Assembly (NCBI RefSeq): GCF_026339735.1
Contig: NZ_JAPEQG010000001.1
Location: 7,276,501-7,340,500 of the forward strand
DNA length: 64,000 nucleotides
Source: Streptomyces sp. NBC_01669
GTDB lineage: Bacteria > Actinomycetota > Actinomycetes > Streptomycetales > Streptomycetaceae
Direction: 5' to 3'
Shown here: positions 16,598 to 25,971 of the stretch, piece after piece
Layout: each line of letters opens with the position of its first letter
How positions within the stretch are numbered: the first letter of the stretch is position 1
Made by a program: the position numbers and the translations under genes
Notes under the pieces: model-generated
What the model was told of the DNA's origin: nothing
Database searches by the model: none
What the model saw: only the letters and a program-made list of their open reading frames with translations

Positions 16598-17506
16598 ATG
16601 TCTGAACCGACCGGTGCCGCCCGCCGACGCGGGCCCTTCAAGGTCGGGGACCAGGTCCAGCTCACCGACCCCAAGGGACGCCACTACACCTTCACGCTCG
16701 AAGCCGGAAAGAACTTCCACACCCACAAGGGTTCTTTCCCGCACGACGAGCTGATCGGTGCTCCCGAGGGCAGTGTGGTCCGAACCACGGGAAACGTCGC
16801 CTACCTCGCGCTGCGCCCCCTGCTCCCCGACTACGTCCTGTCCATGCCCCGCGGCGCCGCCGTGGTCTACCCCAAGGACGCGGGGCAGATCCTGGCGTTC
16901 GCCGACATCTTCCCCGGCGCCCGCGTCGTGGAAGCCGGCGTCGGCTCCGGCTCGCTCTCCACCTTCCTGCTCCGCGCCATCGGCGACCAGGGCATGCTGC
17001 ACTCGTACGAGCGCCGCGAGGACTTCGCGGAGATCGCCCAGCAGAACGTCGAGCGCTACTTCGGCGAGCCGCACCCCGCGTGGCAGCTCACCGTCGGCGA
17101 CCTCCAGGACAACCTCTCCGACACCGATGTCGACCGGGTCATCCTCGACATGCTCGCCCCCTGGGAATGCCTGGAGGCCGTCTCCAAGGCGCTCGTCCCC
17201 GGCGGCATCCTCTGCGCCTACGTCGCGACCACCACCCAGCTCGCCCGGACCGTCGAGTCCATCCGTGAGATCGGCTGCTTCGCCGAACCGCAGCCCTGGG
17301 AATCGATGATCCGCAACTGGCACGTCGAGGGGCTCGCGGTCCGCCCGGACCACCGCATGATCGGCCACACCGGCTTCCTCGTCACCGCGCGCCGCCTGGC
17401 CGACGGTGTGGAGGCCCCGCTGCGCCGCCGCCGGCCCGCCAAGGGCGCGTACGGCGAGGACTACGACGGTCCCGGCAGCCAGAGCGGCTCCTCCTCCCGC
17501 GGCTGA
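16598..17506 (+). CDS. trmI: tRNA (adenine-58-N1)-methyltransferase TrmI
   Basis: 302 residues. It methylates A58 in the T-loop of tRNAs as a homotetramer using SAM. The N-terminal small domain (KVGDQVQLTDPKGRHYTF) is followed by the Rossmann methyltransferase with SAM motif VVEAGVGSGSLSTFLL near residue 112 and the catalytic-pocket block ILDMLAPWECLE. The C-terminus is a basic tail ending in Ser-rich sequence. In actinomycetes this gene regularly sits next to the proteasome locus, as here. Confidence 0.95.
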   Translation: MSEPTGAARRRGPFKVGDQVQLTDPKGRHYTFTLEAGKNFHTHKGSFPHDELIGAPEGSVVRTTGNVAYLALRPLLPDYVLSMPRGAAVVYPKDAGQILAFADIFPGARVVEAGVGSGSLSTFLLRAIGDQGMLHSYERREDFAEIAQQNVERYFGEPHPAWQLTVGDLQDNLSDTDVDRVILDMLAPWECLEAVSKALVPGGILCAYVATTTQLARTVESIREIGCFAEPQPWESMIRNWHVEGLAVRPDHRMIGHTGFLVTARRLADGVEAPLRRRRPAKGAYGEDYDGPGSQSGSSSRG

Positions 17507-17522
17507 CCCCGCACAACGCACC

Positions 17523-17572
17523 GGCGCCGCCGCGGAGTTCCCGGACCGACCCGGGAACTCCGCGGCGGCGCC
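17523..17572 (+). terminator. Strong terminator after trmI
   Basis: A perfect 22-bp stem (17523-17544 with 17551-17572), 6-base loop, followed by a short T-run (TTTT): a full intrinsic terminator, unusual in having the T-tract for this genome. Confidence 0.92.
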
Positions 17573-17751
17573 TTTTCGTTGCCCGTGCGGAGGCTGCCGC
17601 TGCGGGGCTGTGCACGGAATCCGAATCCGTACCGACCCCACCGTTCCACTGCCCTGTGAGGTGTGGCACGATGCTGGCCACCCCCACCCCACGGCTGACG
17701 CCCCGCCTTCCCGGCATCGCCGCACCACAGGAACCACAGGAGACATCCCGC

Positions 17752-18333
17752 GTGCAGACCTCCGAGCTCCCGGACCTCGCGCACACCGACAGCAGGCCGA
17801 TGCAGTGGCTCGTGACCGCGACCGCCATGGCCGCCGTCGTCGCGGCAGCGGGCATGCTCCAGCCCGATGCCGCCACCGCCTCGGCCTCGACCCCGCACCG
17901 CACCGCCACACAGCACGGCACCGCGCCCGCGGCCGCCCCCGATCCGGCCCGGGCGACCTTCCCGCTGGACTGCGGGACGGTGGGGAGCACCGTCGCCAAG
18001 CAGGTCGTCGGTGACCTCGACGGCGACGACCGGCCGGAAACCGTCGCCGTGGTCCACTGCGCGGCCGGATCCGGCACCCCGCCGAGCGGTGTCTACGTCC
18101 TCACACAGGGAAGCGGGGCCGCACCCCGGGTCGTTGCGACCCTGGTGGACCCCGCCCAGAAGATGAGCATCGGCGACTTCACCGTGCGTGACGGAATCGT
18201 CTCCGCCACGCTCCTCGGCTACTCCTCGCCCGAGACCCCGCGCTGCTGTCCCGACCAGCAGGAAAAGGCGACCTGGCAGTGGCGGAACGGCGCCTTCGTC
18301 CGCGCCGTGCAGGGCGAACCGAACAGCACCTGA
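17752..18333 (+). CDS. Hypothetical secreted or membrane-anchored protein
   Basis: 193 residues from GTG 17752 (AGGAG upstream). A single hydrophobic segment at about residues 18-40 could be a signal peptide or anchor; after it comes an Ala/Thr/Pro-rich linker and a compact C-terminal domain with a Ca-binding-like stretch (GDLDGDDRPETVAVVHC) and a Cys pair (RCCPDQ). The DLDGDGxxE pattern resembles FG-GAP/VCBS-type repeats, but only one copy is present. No function can be assigned. It is convergent with the ferredoxin gene 39 bases downstream. Confidence 0.75.
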   Translation: MQTSELPDLAHTDSRPMQWLVTATAMAAVVAAAGMLQPDAATASASTPHRTATQHGTAPAAAPDPARATFPLDCGTVGSTVAKQVVGDLDGDDRPETVAVVHCAAGSGTPPSGVYVLTQGSGAAPRVVATLVDPAQKMSIGDFTVRDGIVSATLLGYSSPETPRCCPDQQEKATWQWRNGAFVRAVQGEPNST

Positions 18334-18372
18334 CCGATCACTTCCCGTACCCGGCAGGCCGGAGCCGACGGA

Positions 18373-18684
18373 TCAGGCTGCGTCGGGGCCGTAGACCTCG
18401 ACCCTGTCCGAAACGCGACGTACATGAATGCAGTCGCCCGGGCACTCCTTGGCCGAATCGACCACGTCCTGAAGCAGCGGAAGCGGAACGGGTGTCGTCG
18501 CCCCCTTGTCCTGCAGCAGCTCGTCGTCGTCGCTCTTCACGTACGCCAGACCGTCGATGTCCAGCTCGAAGACCTCGGGTGCGTACTGCACACAGATCCC
18601 GTCTCCCGTGCAGAGGTCCTGGTCGATCCAGACCTCCAGGTCCTGCGTGTCGCTGCCGGTGGGAGCGTCCTGCTGCACGGTCAT
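18373..18684 (-). CDS. Small ferredoxin (3Fe-4S or single 4Fe-4S type)
   Basis: 103 residues. Cluster ligands: CTGDGIC (C-x2-D-x2-C, where Asp replaces the middle Cys) early, and the CP pair in AKECPGDC late. This arrangement is typical of the Streptomyces 3Fe-4S ferredoxins that feed cytochromes P450, although no P450 gene is nearby. It is strongly acidic. ATG 18684 has AGGAG 3-4 bases upstream. It lies divergent from arc, with 241 bases between them. Confidence 0.9.
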   Translation of the reverse strand: MTVQQDAPTGSDTQDLEVWIDQDLCTGDGICVQYAPEVFELDIDGLAYVKSDDDELLQDKGATTPVPLPLLQDVVDSAKECPGDCIHVRRVSDRVEVYGPDAA

Positions 18685-18925
18685 TTCTCCTGCCGTTCCC
18701 TGCGTTTCCGAACCAAAAAAAGCCAGCCCTGACGGGTGTTGACCGGTTCGACGATACAACCGGCCGCTTTCCGATGTTGAACGGTGGGTATTCCCCTGGC
18801 GTGAGGGAGAGCGCAAGGGTGAAGATCGGACACGCCCCGCAGTCTTTGTGATCTAGGGGTTTCAATCATCACCCACCCAGGTAGGGTCAGGAAGCGTCCA
18901 GCTCCCCTTGGAGGAGGTGAGGACC

Positions 18926-20692
18926 GTGGCAGCCCACGACGACGACATCAACCGCGGCATCCGGCCCGGGCGGGGGTCCGAAGACCCAGCCGGCCAGGTC
19001 GCCTATCTTGAGCAGGAAATCGCCGTCCTGCGACGTAAGCTCGCCGACTCTCCGCGCCATACGAGGATTCTCGAAGAGCGGATCGTCGAGTTGCAGACGA
19101 ACCTCGCAGGCGTGTCCGCGCAGAACGAGCGGCTCGCCAACACCCTGCGCGAGGCCCGCGACCAGATCGTGGCCCTCAAGGAGGAAGTCGACCGGCTCGC
19201 ACAGCCGCCGGCCGGCTTCGGAGTCTTCCTGCAGGGCAACGAGGACGGCACCTGCGACATTTTCACCGGGGGCCGCAAGCTCCGGGTGAACGTCAGTCCC
19301 AGTGTCGAGATCGACGACCTCCGGCGCGGCCAGGAAGTCATGCTCAACGAAGCGCTCAACGTGGTCGAGGCCATGGAATTCGAGCGGGCCGGGGACATCG
19401 TCACCCTCAAGGAGATTCTTGAGGACGGCGAGCGCGCCCTGGTCATCGGGCACACCGACGAGGAACGAGTGGTACGGCTCGCCGAACCGCTCCTCGACAT
19501 CAACATCCGGCCCGGCGACGCGCTCCTGCTCGAACCCAGGTCTGGTTACGTCTACGAAGTGGTCCCGAAGAGCGAGGTCGAGGAGCTAGTCCTCGAAGAG
19601 GTTCCGGACATCGACTACGACAAGATCGGCGGCCTGGGCGACCAGATCGAGCTGATCCGGGACGCGGTCGAGCTGCCCTACCTCCACCCCGACCTTTTCA
19701 AGGAGCACGAACTGCGGCCGCCGAAGGGCATCCTGCTCTACGGTCCGCCCGGCTGCGGCAAGACACTCATCGCCAAGGCCGTGGCCAACTCCCTGGCCAA
19801 AAAGGTCGCGGAAGTCACCGGCCAGCCCGCCGGAAAGAGCTACTTCCTCAACATCAAGGGCCCGGAGCTCCTCAACAAGTATGTCGGTGAGACCGAGCGG
19901 CACATCCGTCTCGTCTTCCAGCGGGCCCGCGAAAAGGCCAGCGAGGGTACACCCGTCATCGTCTTCTTCGACGAGATGGAATCCCTCTTCCGCACCCGCG
20001 GGTCCGGTGTCAGCTCGGACGTGGAGAACACCATCGTCCCCCAGCTGCTCGCCGAGATCGACGGCGTGGAGGGCCTGGAGAACGTCATCGTGATCGGCGC
20101 CTCCAACCGCGAGGACATGATCGACCCCGCGATCCTGCGGCCCGGCCGTCTCGATGTGAAGATCAAGATCGAGCGTCCGGACGCGGAGGCGGCGAAGGAC
20201 ATCTTCGCGAAGTACCTCACGCCTTCGCTGCCGCTGCACGCCGACGATCTCGCCGAGCACACCGGTTCCAAGGAAGCCGCAGCTCACGCCATGATCCAGT
20301 CTGTCGTCGAGCGGATGTACACCGAGTCCGAGGAGAACCGCTTCCTCGAAGTCACGTACGCCAACGGCGACAAGGAAGTCCTGTACTTCAAGGACTTCAA
20401 CTCCGGCGCGATGATCCAGAACATCGTCGACCGGGCCAAGAAGATGGCCATCAAGGCCTTCCTCGACCAGGGCCAGAAGGGCCTTCGTGTCTCCCATCTC
20501 CTCCAGGCGTGCGTGGACGAGTTCAAGGAGAACGAGGACCTTCCCAACACCACCAACCCCGACGACTGGGCCAGGATCTCCGGCAAGAAGGGCGAGCGGA
20601 TCGTCTTCATCCGTACCCTTGTCACCGGAAAGCAGGGCGCAGACACCGGTCGCTCCATCGACACGGTGGCAAACACCGGGCAGTACCTGTAG
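18926..20692 (+). CDS. arc: Proteasome-associated AAA+ ATPase ARC (Mpa)
   Basis: 588 residues. A hexameric unfoldase that captures pupylated proteins and feeds them to the 20S proteasome. The N-terminal coiled coil (about residues 20-80, VAYLEQEIAVLRRKLADS onward) binds Pup; two OB folds follow; the AAA domain has Walker A GPPGCGKT (near 275), Walker B VIVFFDEMES and the second-region SNREDMIDPAILRPGR. The C-terminus ends GQYL, the tail that docks in the 20S alpha ring. GTG 18926 is chosen from the GAGGAGG 8 bases upstream. A long palindrome follows the gene. Confidence 0.98.
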   Translation: MAAHDDDINRGIRPGRGSEDPAGQVAYLEQEIAVLRRKLADSPRHTRILEERIVELQTNLAGVSAQNERLANTLREARDQIVALKEEVDRLAQPPAGFGVFLQGNEDGTCDIFTGGRKLRVNVSPSVEIDDLRRGQEVMLNEALNVVEAMEFERAGDIVTLKEILEDGERALVIGHTDEERVVRLAEPLLDINIRPGDALLLEPRSGYVYEVVPKSEVEELVLEEVPDIDYDKIGGLGDQIELIRDAVELPYLHPDLFKEHELRPPKGILLYGPPGCGKTLIAKAVANSLAKKVAEVTGQPAGKSYFLNIKGPELLNKYVGETERHIRLVFQRAREKASEGTPVIVFFDEMESLFRTRGSGVSSDVENTIVPQLLAEIDGVEGLENVIVIGASNREDMIDPAILRPGRLDVKIKIERPDAEAAKDIFAKYLTPSLPLHADDLAEHTGSKEAAAHAMIQSVVERMYTESEENRFLEVTYANGDKEVLYFKDFNSGAMIQNIVDRAKKMAIKAFLDQGQKGLRVSHLLQACVDEFKENEDLPNTTNPDDWARISGKKGERIVFIRTLVTGKQGADTGRSIDTVANTGQYL

Positions 20693-20702
20693 AACGCAGA
20701 CA

Positions 20703-20734
20703 GGCTGCGGATGCCCGGCCGGGCATCCGCAGCC
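20703..20734 (+). terminator. Terminator after arc
   Basis: A perfect 32-base palindrome (16-bp arms, 10675-style GC hairpin without a T-run) starts 10 bases after the arc stop, separating it from dop. Confidence 0.8.
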
Positions 20735-20928
20735 GGTTGCTTTCCGGACAGCTCCCACGACACCGGAGCAATGACGTAATTGATCTCCCCACCAGCGCAG
20801 AGGCGCTCTAGGCTCTTCCGTACCGCCCAGTCGCGCAGTGCGGGGACGGGCACCGCACACGCACCGGACAAGCAGCGGTACTTGAGCGCCGATCCCGGAA
20901 GGGAACGCCGCCGGGCAAGGAGGGCCGC

Positions 20929-22440
20929 ATGACCGTACGGCGAGTAATGGGCATCGAGACGGAGTACGGCATCTCCGTGCCCGGACACCCCAACGCCAAT
21001 GCCATGCTCACCTCGTCCCAGATCGTCAACGCCTACGCGGCGGCGATGCACCGGGCGCGACGCGCCCGCTGGGACTTCGAGGAGGAGAATCCGCTGCGCG
21101 ACGCGCGAGGCTTCGACCTCGCCCGCGAAACCGCCGACTCCAGCCAGCTCACCGACGAGGACATCGGCCTCGCCAATGTCATCCTCACCAACGGTGCCCG
21201 GCTCTACGTCGACCATGCGCACCCCGAGTACAGCTCGCCGGAGATCACCAACCCGCGGGACGCCGTCCTGTGGGACAAGGCCGGCGAACGCGTCATGGCC
21301 GAGGCCGCCGAGCGCGCGGCCCAGCTCCCCGGCGCCCAGCCGATCCACCTCTACAAGAACAACACCGACAACAAGGGCGCCTCGTACGGCACGCACGAGA
21401 ACTACCTGATGAAGCGGGAGACCCCCTTCTCCGACATCGTGCGCCACCTGACCCCGTTCTTCGTCTCCCGCCAGGTCGTCACCGGCGCGGGCCGCGTGGG
21501 AATCGGCCAGGACGGTCACGAGCACGGCTTCCAGATCAGCCAGCGGGCGGACTACTTCGAGGTCGAGGTCGGACTCGAAACGACCCTCAAGCGCCCCATC
21601 ATCAACACCCGCGACGAGCCCCACTCCGACGCCGAGAAGTACCGCCGTCTCCATGTGATCATCGGTGACGCGAATCTGTCGGAGATCTCCACCTATCTGA
21701 AGCTCGGCACCACGGCGCTCGTCCTGTCCATGATCGAGGACGGCTTCATCAATGTCGATCTGGCCGTCGACCAGCCGGTGCGCACCCTGCACCAGGTCTC
21801 CCACGACCCGACCCTGCAGCATCTGATCACGCTCCGCAGCGGCCGGACACTCACCGCGGTGCAGCTCCAGATGGAGTACTTCGAGCTGGGCCGCAAATAC
21901 GTCGAGGAGCGGTACGGGGCGGACGCCGACGAGCAGACCAAGGACATCCTGATCCGCTGGGAGGACACCCTCAACCGGCTGGAGAACGATCCGATGAGCC
22001 TGTCGGGCGAGCTCGACTGGATCGCCAAGCGGGAGCTCATGGAGGGCTACCGACGCCGCGACGGCCTGGACTGGGACGCGGCCCGGCTGCACCTGGTGGA
22101 CCTCCAGTACGCGGATGTGAGGCCCGAGAAGGGCCTCTACAACCGTCTCGCGGCCCGCGGGAAGATGAAACGCCTGCTGGACGAGCGCGAGGTCGAGGAG
22201 GCCCGTACGAAGCCCCCTGAGGACACCAGGGCGTACTTCCGCGGTCGCTGTCTGGAGCAGTACGCGGACGACGTCGCCGCGGCCTCCTGGGACTCGGTCA
22301 TCTTCGATCTGCCCGGTCATGACTCGCTGCAGCGGGTCCCCACCCTGGAACCGCTCCGGGGGACCCGTAACCACGTCAAGGAGCTCCTGGACCGCTGTCG
22401 CACGGCGGAAGAGCTGGTCCGGGTGCTCTCGGGCGGCTGA
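20929..22440 (+). CDS. dop: Deamidase/depupylase Dop
   Basis: 503 residues. It converts the C-terminal Gln of Pup to Glu and also removes Pup from substrates. It is a glutamine-synthetase-like carboxylate-amine fold shared with PafA: MGIETEYGIS near the start (metal-binding Glu), NGARLYVDHAHPEYSSPE (the conserved Asp), KNNTDNKGASYGTHENY and INTRDEPHSDAEKYRRLH. Dop is told from PafA by its longer length and the insertion after the first strand (residues 20-60, containing the Dop loop). ATG 20929 has AAGGAGG upstream. It is followed 119 bases later by pup. Confidence 0.97.
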   Translation: MTVRRVMGIETEYGISVPGHPNANAMLTSSQIVNAYAAAMHRARRARWDFEEENPLRDARGFDLARETADSSQLTDEDIGLANVILTNGARLYVDHAHPEYSSPEITNPRDAVLWDKAGERVMAEAAERAAQLPGAQPIHLYKNNTDNKGASYGTHENYLMKRETPFSDIVRHLTPFFVSRQVVTGAGRVGIGQDGHEHGFQISQRADYFEVEVGLETTLKRPIINTRDEPHSDAEKYRRLHVIIGDANLSEISTYLKLGTTALVLSMIEDGFINVDLAVDQPVRTLHQVSHDPTLQHLITLRSGRTLTAVQLQMEYFELGRKYVEERYGADADEQTKDILIRWEDTLNRLENDPMSLSGELDWIAKRELMEGYRRRDGLDWDAARLHLVDLQYADVRPEKGLYNRLAARGKMKRLLDEREVEEARTKPPEDTRAYFRGRCLEQYADDVAAASWDSVIFDLPGHDSLQRVPTLEPLRGTRNHVKELLDRCRTAEELVRVLSGG

Positions 22441-22559
22441 AATGGCCGCGATCCGGGAATCATCGAGATGACCCCGGGCGTATGGACAAGTACCGGGCCG
22501 ATGTCGGACCCCGTAGGTAGGGTCTGATCAAGTGCTTCGAACCGAGCGGGGTGAGCTAT

Positions 22560-22778
22560 ATGGCGACCAAGGACACCGGCGGCGGACAGCAGAAGGCGAC
22601 ACGCTCCACCGAGGAGGTCGAGGAGCAGGCGCAGGACGCGCAGGCCTCCGAAGACCTCAAGGAGCGGCAGGAGAAGCTGAGCGACGACGTCGACTCGGTG
22701 CTGGACGAGATCGATGACGTCCTCGAAGAGAATGCGGAGGACTTCGTCCGTTCATTCGTTCAGAAGGGTGGACAGTAG
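22560..22778 (+). CDS. pup: Prokaryotic ubiquitin-like protein Pup
   Basis: 72 residues, acidic and largely disordered, with a helix-forming central part (EDLKERQEKLSDDVDSVLDE) that binds the ARC coiled coil. It ends in GGQ, so Dop must deamidate the last Gln to Glu before PafA can attach it to lysines. The N-terminus (MATKDTGGGQQKATRSTEE) is what the unfoldase engages. GGGTGAG lies upstream of ATG 22560. Confidence 0.98.
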   Translation: MATKDTGGGQQKATRSTEEVEEQAQDAQASEDLKERQEKLSDDVDSVLDEIDDVLEENAEDFVRSFVQKGGQ

Positions 22779-22813
22779 TTCACCGATGTGAACGACCGGG
22801 GAGCGGTGCGGCG

Positions 22814-22849
22814 CGCGCGGCACGGGAGAAGGCCCTCCCGTGCCGCGCG
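22814..22849 (+). terminator. Terminator after pup
   Basis: A perfect 15-bp stem (22814-22828 with 22835-22849) with a 6-base loop, no T-run, separating dop-pup from prcB-prcA. Confidence 0.82.
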
Positions 22850-23004
22850 GGCACAGCTAGCTGCCTCCGCCGTGCATGTGGATCACCGCCACGGGGCGGG
22901 TAGGGTCCGTGGCGTAACCGCATCAACTGCAATTCGGCCATCGGCAAGTTGGGGGATGATCCTGACACCTTGCGCAGGGCCATCGCATACCTGGAGGGAA
23001 ACGC

Positions 23005-23850
23005 GTGGAAGCCAACACTCGTAGCACCGGGCGTCTACCAGCTGCCTTCCTGACGCCGGGATCCTCTTCGTTCATGGACTTCCTGTCCGACCATTCTCCC
23101 GAGATGCTCCCGGGCAACCGGCAGCTGCCGCCCCTGCAGGGGGCGATCGAGGCGCCGCACGGGACGACCATCGTCGCCGCGACGTTCGCCGGTGGTGTGG
23201 TGCTCGCCGGCGACCGTCGGGCGACCATGGGCAACATGATCGCGCAGCGCGACATCGAGAAGGTCTTCCCGGCCGACGAGTACTCGGCGGTGGGCATCGC
23301 CGGTACGGCCGGCCTCGCCGTGGAGATGGTCAAGCTCTTCCAGCTGGAACTGGAGCACTTCGAGAAGGTCGAGGGGGCCCAGCTCTCCCTGGAGGGCAAG
23401 GCGAACCGGCTCTCCACGATGATCCGCAGCAATCTGGCCATGGCCATGCAGGGCCTCGCCGTGGTTCCGCTCTTCGCCGGCTTCGACGTCGACCGCGAGA
23501 AGGGCCGGATCTTCTCGTACGACGTCACCGGTGGCCGCTCCGAGGAGCAGGGCTACGCGTCCACCGGCTCCGGATCGATCTTCGCCCGCGGGTCGATGAA
23601 GAAGCTCTACCGCGAGGACCTGACGGAGCCGGAGGCGCTCACCCTGGTCGTGCAGGCGCTGTACGACGCAGCGGACGACGACTCGGCGACCGGCGGTCCC
23701 GATGTGGCCCGGCGGATCTATCCGATCGTCACCGTCATCACCGACGAGGGCTTCCGGAGGCTCGCCAATGAGGAATCCTCCGACATCGCGCGGTCGATCC
23801 TGGAACGCCGGATGGAACAGCCCGACGGCCCGCGCGCCGCGCTGCTCTGA
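23005..23850 (+). CDS. prcB: 20S proteasome beta subunit precursor
   Basis: 281 residues. The first 53 residues are a propeptide removed on assembly; cleavage between Gly53 and Thr54 in APHGTTIVAATF frees the catalytic N-terminal Thr. Family landmarks follow: the active-site Asp/Arg block VLAGDRRATMGN, the Lys in RDIEKVFP, and the SGSIFARGSMKK loop. GTG 23005 has GGAGGGA upstream. It is followed 58 bases later by prcA; together they form the 28-subunit core. Confidence 0.98.
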   Translation: MEANTRSTGRLPAAFLTPGSSSFMDFLSDHSPEMLPGNRQLPPLQGAIEAPHGTTIVAATFAGGVVLAGDRRATMGNMIAQRDIEKVFPADEYSAVGIAGTAGLAVEMVKLFQLELEHFEKVEGAQLSLEGKANRLSTMIRSNLAMAMQGLAVVPLFAGFDVDREKGRIFSYDVTGGRSEEQGYASTGSGSIFARGSMKKLYREDLTEPEALTLVVQALYDAADDDSATGGPDVARRIYPIVTVITDEGFRRLANEESSDIARSILERRMEQPDGPRAALL

Positions 23851-23908
23851 TCCGGATCCCGGGGCTTCTTCGATGCACTCGTCACTGACAGAAAGGGACG
23901 GATAGCCG

Positions 23909-24745
23909 GTGTCGACGCCGTTCTATGTCTCACCTCAGCAGGCCATGGCCGACCGGGCGGAATACGCCCGGAAGGGCATTGCCCGTGGTCGCAGCCTGGT
24001 TGTGCTGCAGTACGCCGACGGCATTGTGTTCGTCGGCGAGAACCCGTCCCGTGCGCTGCACAAGTTCAGCGAGATCTATGACCGGATCGGTTTCGCCGCC
24101 GCCGGTAAGTACAACGAGTACGAGAATCTGCGCATCGGCGGCGTCCGTTACGCCGATCTCCGCGGATATACCTACGACCGCGATGATGTGACGGCCCGTG
24201 GGCTGGCCAATGTCTATGCGCAGACCCTGGGCACCATTTTCTCCAGTGCGGCGGAGAAGCCGTACGAGGTGGAGCTGGTGGTCGCCGAGGTGGGCGCCGA
24301 GCCCGAGGGTGATCAGATCTACCGGCTGCCGCACGACGGCTCGATCGTGGACGAGCACGGCTCGGTCGCGGTGGGCGGTAATGCGGAACAGATCAGCACG
24401 TTCCTGGATCAGCGCCACCGGGACGGAATGACGCTGGCGGAGGCGCTCAAGCTGGCTGTGCAGGCACTGTCCCGTGATCCCAACGGGAGCGAGCGGGAGA
24501 TTCCCGCGGAGCGGCTCGAGGTGGCGGTCCTGGACCGTACGCGGCCTCAGCAGCGGAAGTTCAAGCGGATCGTCGGGCGGCAGCTGGCGCGGCTGCTGGA
24601 GGCCGACGGCGGGGCCACGCCGACGGATGCCCCGTCGGACCTGGAGGACGGCGAGGGGGGCGAGGCTCCCACCGATGTCACGAAGTCGTCGGGGGCTGCC
24701 GAGTCCGCGGAGCCGCCGACAACCCCGGAGTCGTCCGAGGAGTAG
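23909..24745 (+). CDS. prcA: 20S proteasome alpha subunit
   Basis: 278 residues. It forms the outer rings and gate of the core particle and receives the ARC tail. The N-terminus MSTPFYVSPQQAMADRAEYARKG-type gate helix is intact, then the alpha-subunit fold with VFVGENPSRALHKFSEIYDRIGF (given here only as landmarks). The last ~50 residues form an acidic, Pro/Ser/Thr-rich tail, longer than in many genera and probably disordered. It starts at GTG with a GGGACGGA site. Confidence 0.97.
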   Translation: MSTPFYVSPQQAMADRAEYARKGIARGRSLVVLQYADGIVFVGENPSRALHKFSEIYDRIGFAAAGKYNEYENLRIGGVRYADLRGYTYDRDDVTARGLANVYAQTLGTIFSSAAEKPYEVELVVAEVGAEPEGDQIYRLPHDGSIVDEHGSVAVGGNAEQISTFLDQRHRDGMTLAEALKLAVQALSRDPNGSEREIPAERLEVAVLDRTRPQQRKFKRIVGRQLARLLEADGGATPTDAPSDLEDGEGGEAPTDVTKSSGAAESAEPPTTPESSEE

Positions 24746-24763
24746 TCCTGCCGGATGCACTTG

Positions 24764-24797
24764 TGCCCCGGTCCACCGTTCGCGGCGGGCCGGGGCA
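24764..24797. terminator. Convergent hairpin between prcA and the LacI gene
   Basis: Arms TGCCCCGG (24764-24771) and CCGGGGCA (24790-24797) flank a further GC-rich inner region; the right arm touches the LacI stop. Confidence 0.6.
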
Positions 24798-24800
24798 TCG

Positions 24801-25829
24801 TCATGAACGGGGCGGGGGCCCGGAGGAGCCGCGGACGACCAGGTGCACCGGCAGGCTGCCGGGTTCGGCCGGACAGCCGTCGAGCACGGACAGGAGGGCG
24901 GTCATGCCGCGCTCGCCGACCTGCTCGGCGGGGAGCTGAACGGTGGTGAGTTCGGGTTCGACGGCGGTCGCCAGAGCCAGATCGTCGAAGCCGGTGACGG
25001 AGAGGTCGTCGGGGACCCGAAGGCCGAGCCGGCGGGCGGCCTTGCAGGCGCCCGCGGCGAGGATGTCGTCGTCGCAGATGATCGCGGTCGGCCGGGGGCC
25101 GGGGGCGGCCAGAGCGTGTTCCGTGGCTTCCCGGCCGGCCCGTACGTCGAGCGCTGCCGGAACGGTCCGTACGGAGGTGCCGGGCACGGCCCGCAAGGTG
25201 TCGCGGACGGCCCCGGCGCGAACGGCGAAGGTCCAGGAGTCGATGGCCGACGCCAGGTGCAGGAAGCGGCGGTGGCCGAGGGTGAGCAGATGGTCCGTCA
25301 CCTGTCGCATGCCGTCGGCGATGTCGAGGTTGACCCGGGCCGCGACGCCGGTGTCCGCAGGGTCGCTGTCCAGCATGACCAGAGGCAGGTCGGCGCCGCG
25401 CAGGGCGTCGAGGGCATCGGCGGCCATGGACGAGGCGATGACCCCGTCGAGGGCGGCGCGGGCGGAGGCGAAGGGGTCCCTGGCCGGACCCGTGCCGTCG
25501 GGGGAGGGGTAGAGGACAACCCCGAAGTCGTGTTCGGCGGCGACGGCGGCGGCGCCGGTGTAGACACGCGCGAAGAATTCGTTGGTGAGTGCCGGGACCA
25601 CCAGCAGCGCGGTCCTGGTGCGGCCGAGGCGGAGGCTGCGGGCGGCGAGATTGGGCCGGTAGCCGAGGTCCTGGGTGGCGGCGCGGACGCGCTCGGCGGT
25701 CGCCTCGGAGACCCTGCCGCGCCATTTGCCGCCGAGGACGAGCGAGACGGTGGCCTGTGAGACGCCTGCGGCCCGCGCGACGTCGCGGCTGGTGGGCCGG
25801 GCCGGGGCGGGCTGGGATGCGCTGGTCAC
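24801..25829 (-). CDS. LacI-family transcriptional regulator
   Basis: 342 residues. The N-terminal helix-turn-helix (SRDVARAAGVSQATVSLVLGG) and hinge helix (RPNLAARSLRLGRT) are followed by a periplasmic-binding-protein-like sensor domain ending in DDLSVTGFDDLALA and LTTVQLPAEQVGERG. It starts at GTG with GGAGG upstream. It is divergent from an MFS transporter, with a 142-base promoter region holding an inverted repeat, so it most likely represses that transporter. The effector is unknown. Both genes sit inside the proteasome block between prcA and pafA. Confidence 0.93.
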   Translation of the reverse strand: MTSASQPAPARPTSRDVARAAGVSQATVSLVLGGKWRGRVSEATAERVRAATQDLGYRPNLAARSLRLGRTRTALLVVPALTNEFFARVYTGAAAVAAEHDFGVVLYPSPDGTGPARDPFASARAALDGVIASSMAADALDALRGADLPLVMLDSDPADTGVAARVNLDIADGMRQVTDHLLTLGHRRFLHLASAIDSWTFAVRAGAVRDTLRAVPGTSVRTVPAALDVRAGREATEHALAAPGPRPTAIICDDDILAAGACKAARRLGLRVPDDLSVTGFDDLALATAVEPELTTVQLPAEQVGERGMTALLSVLDGCPAEPGSLPVHLVVRGSSGPPPRS

Positions 25830-25901
25830 GGGGGACCTCCGGGCTGGGCGGGTGCGGTGCTGGTGCGGACGGTGAGGTGGACCTGAGGACAGGGCACATG
25901 G

Positions 25902-25928
25902 TACGTATGAAGCTCGAAGTTATACGTA
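25902..25928. promoter_or_regulatory. Candidate operator between lacI-type gene and MFS gene
   Basis: Inverted repeat TACGTAT-N13-ATACGTA in an AT-richer patch of the divergent promoter region. Position fits a site that controls the MFS gene and possibly the regulator; assignment to the LacI protein is inference. Confidence 0.45.
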
Positions 25929-25971
25929 AAACCTCAGGTGTCCGGAAGGCCCTCGGGGGAGAGGGGCGGAC

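Noticed and set aside
23035..24760. Long antisense frames across prcB and prcA
   Set aside because: No family resemblance or ribosome site; the sense strand encodes intact proteasome subunits.
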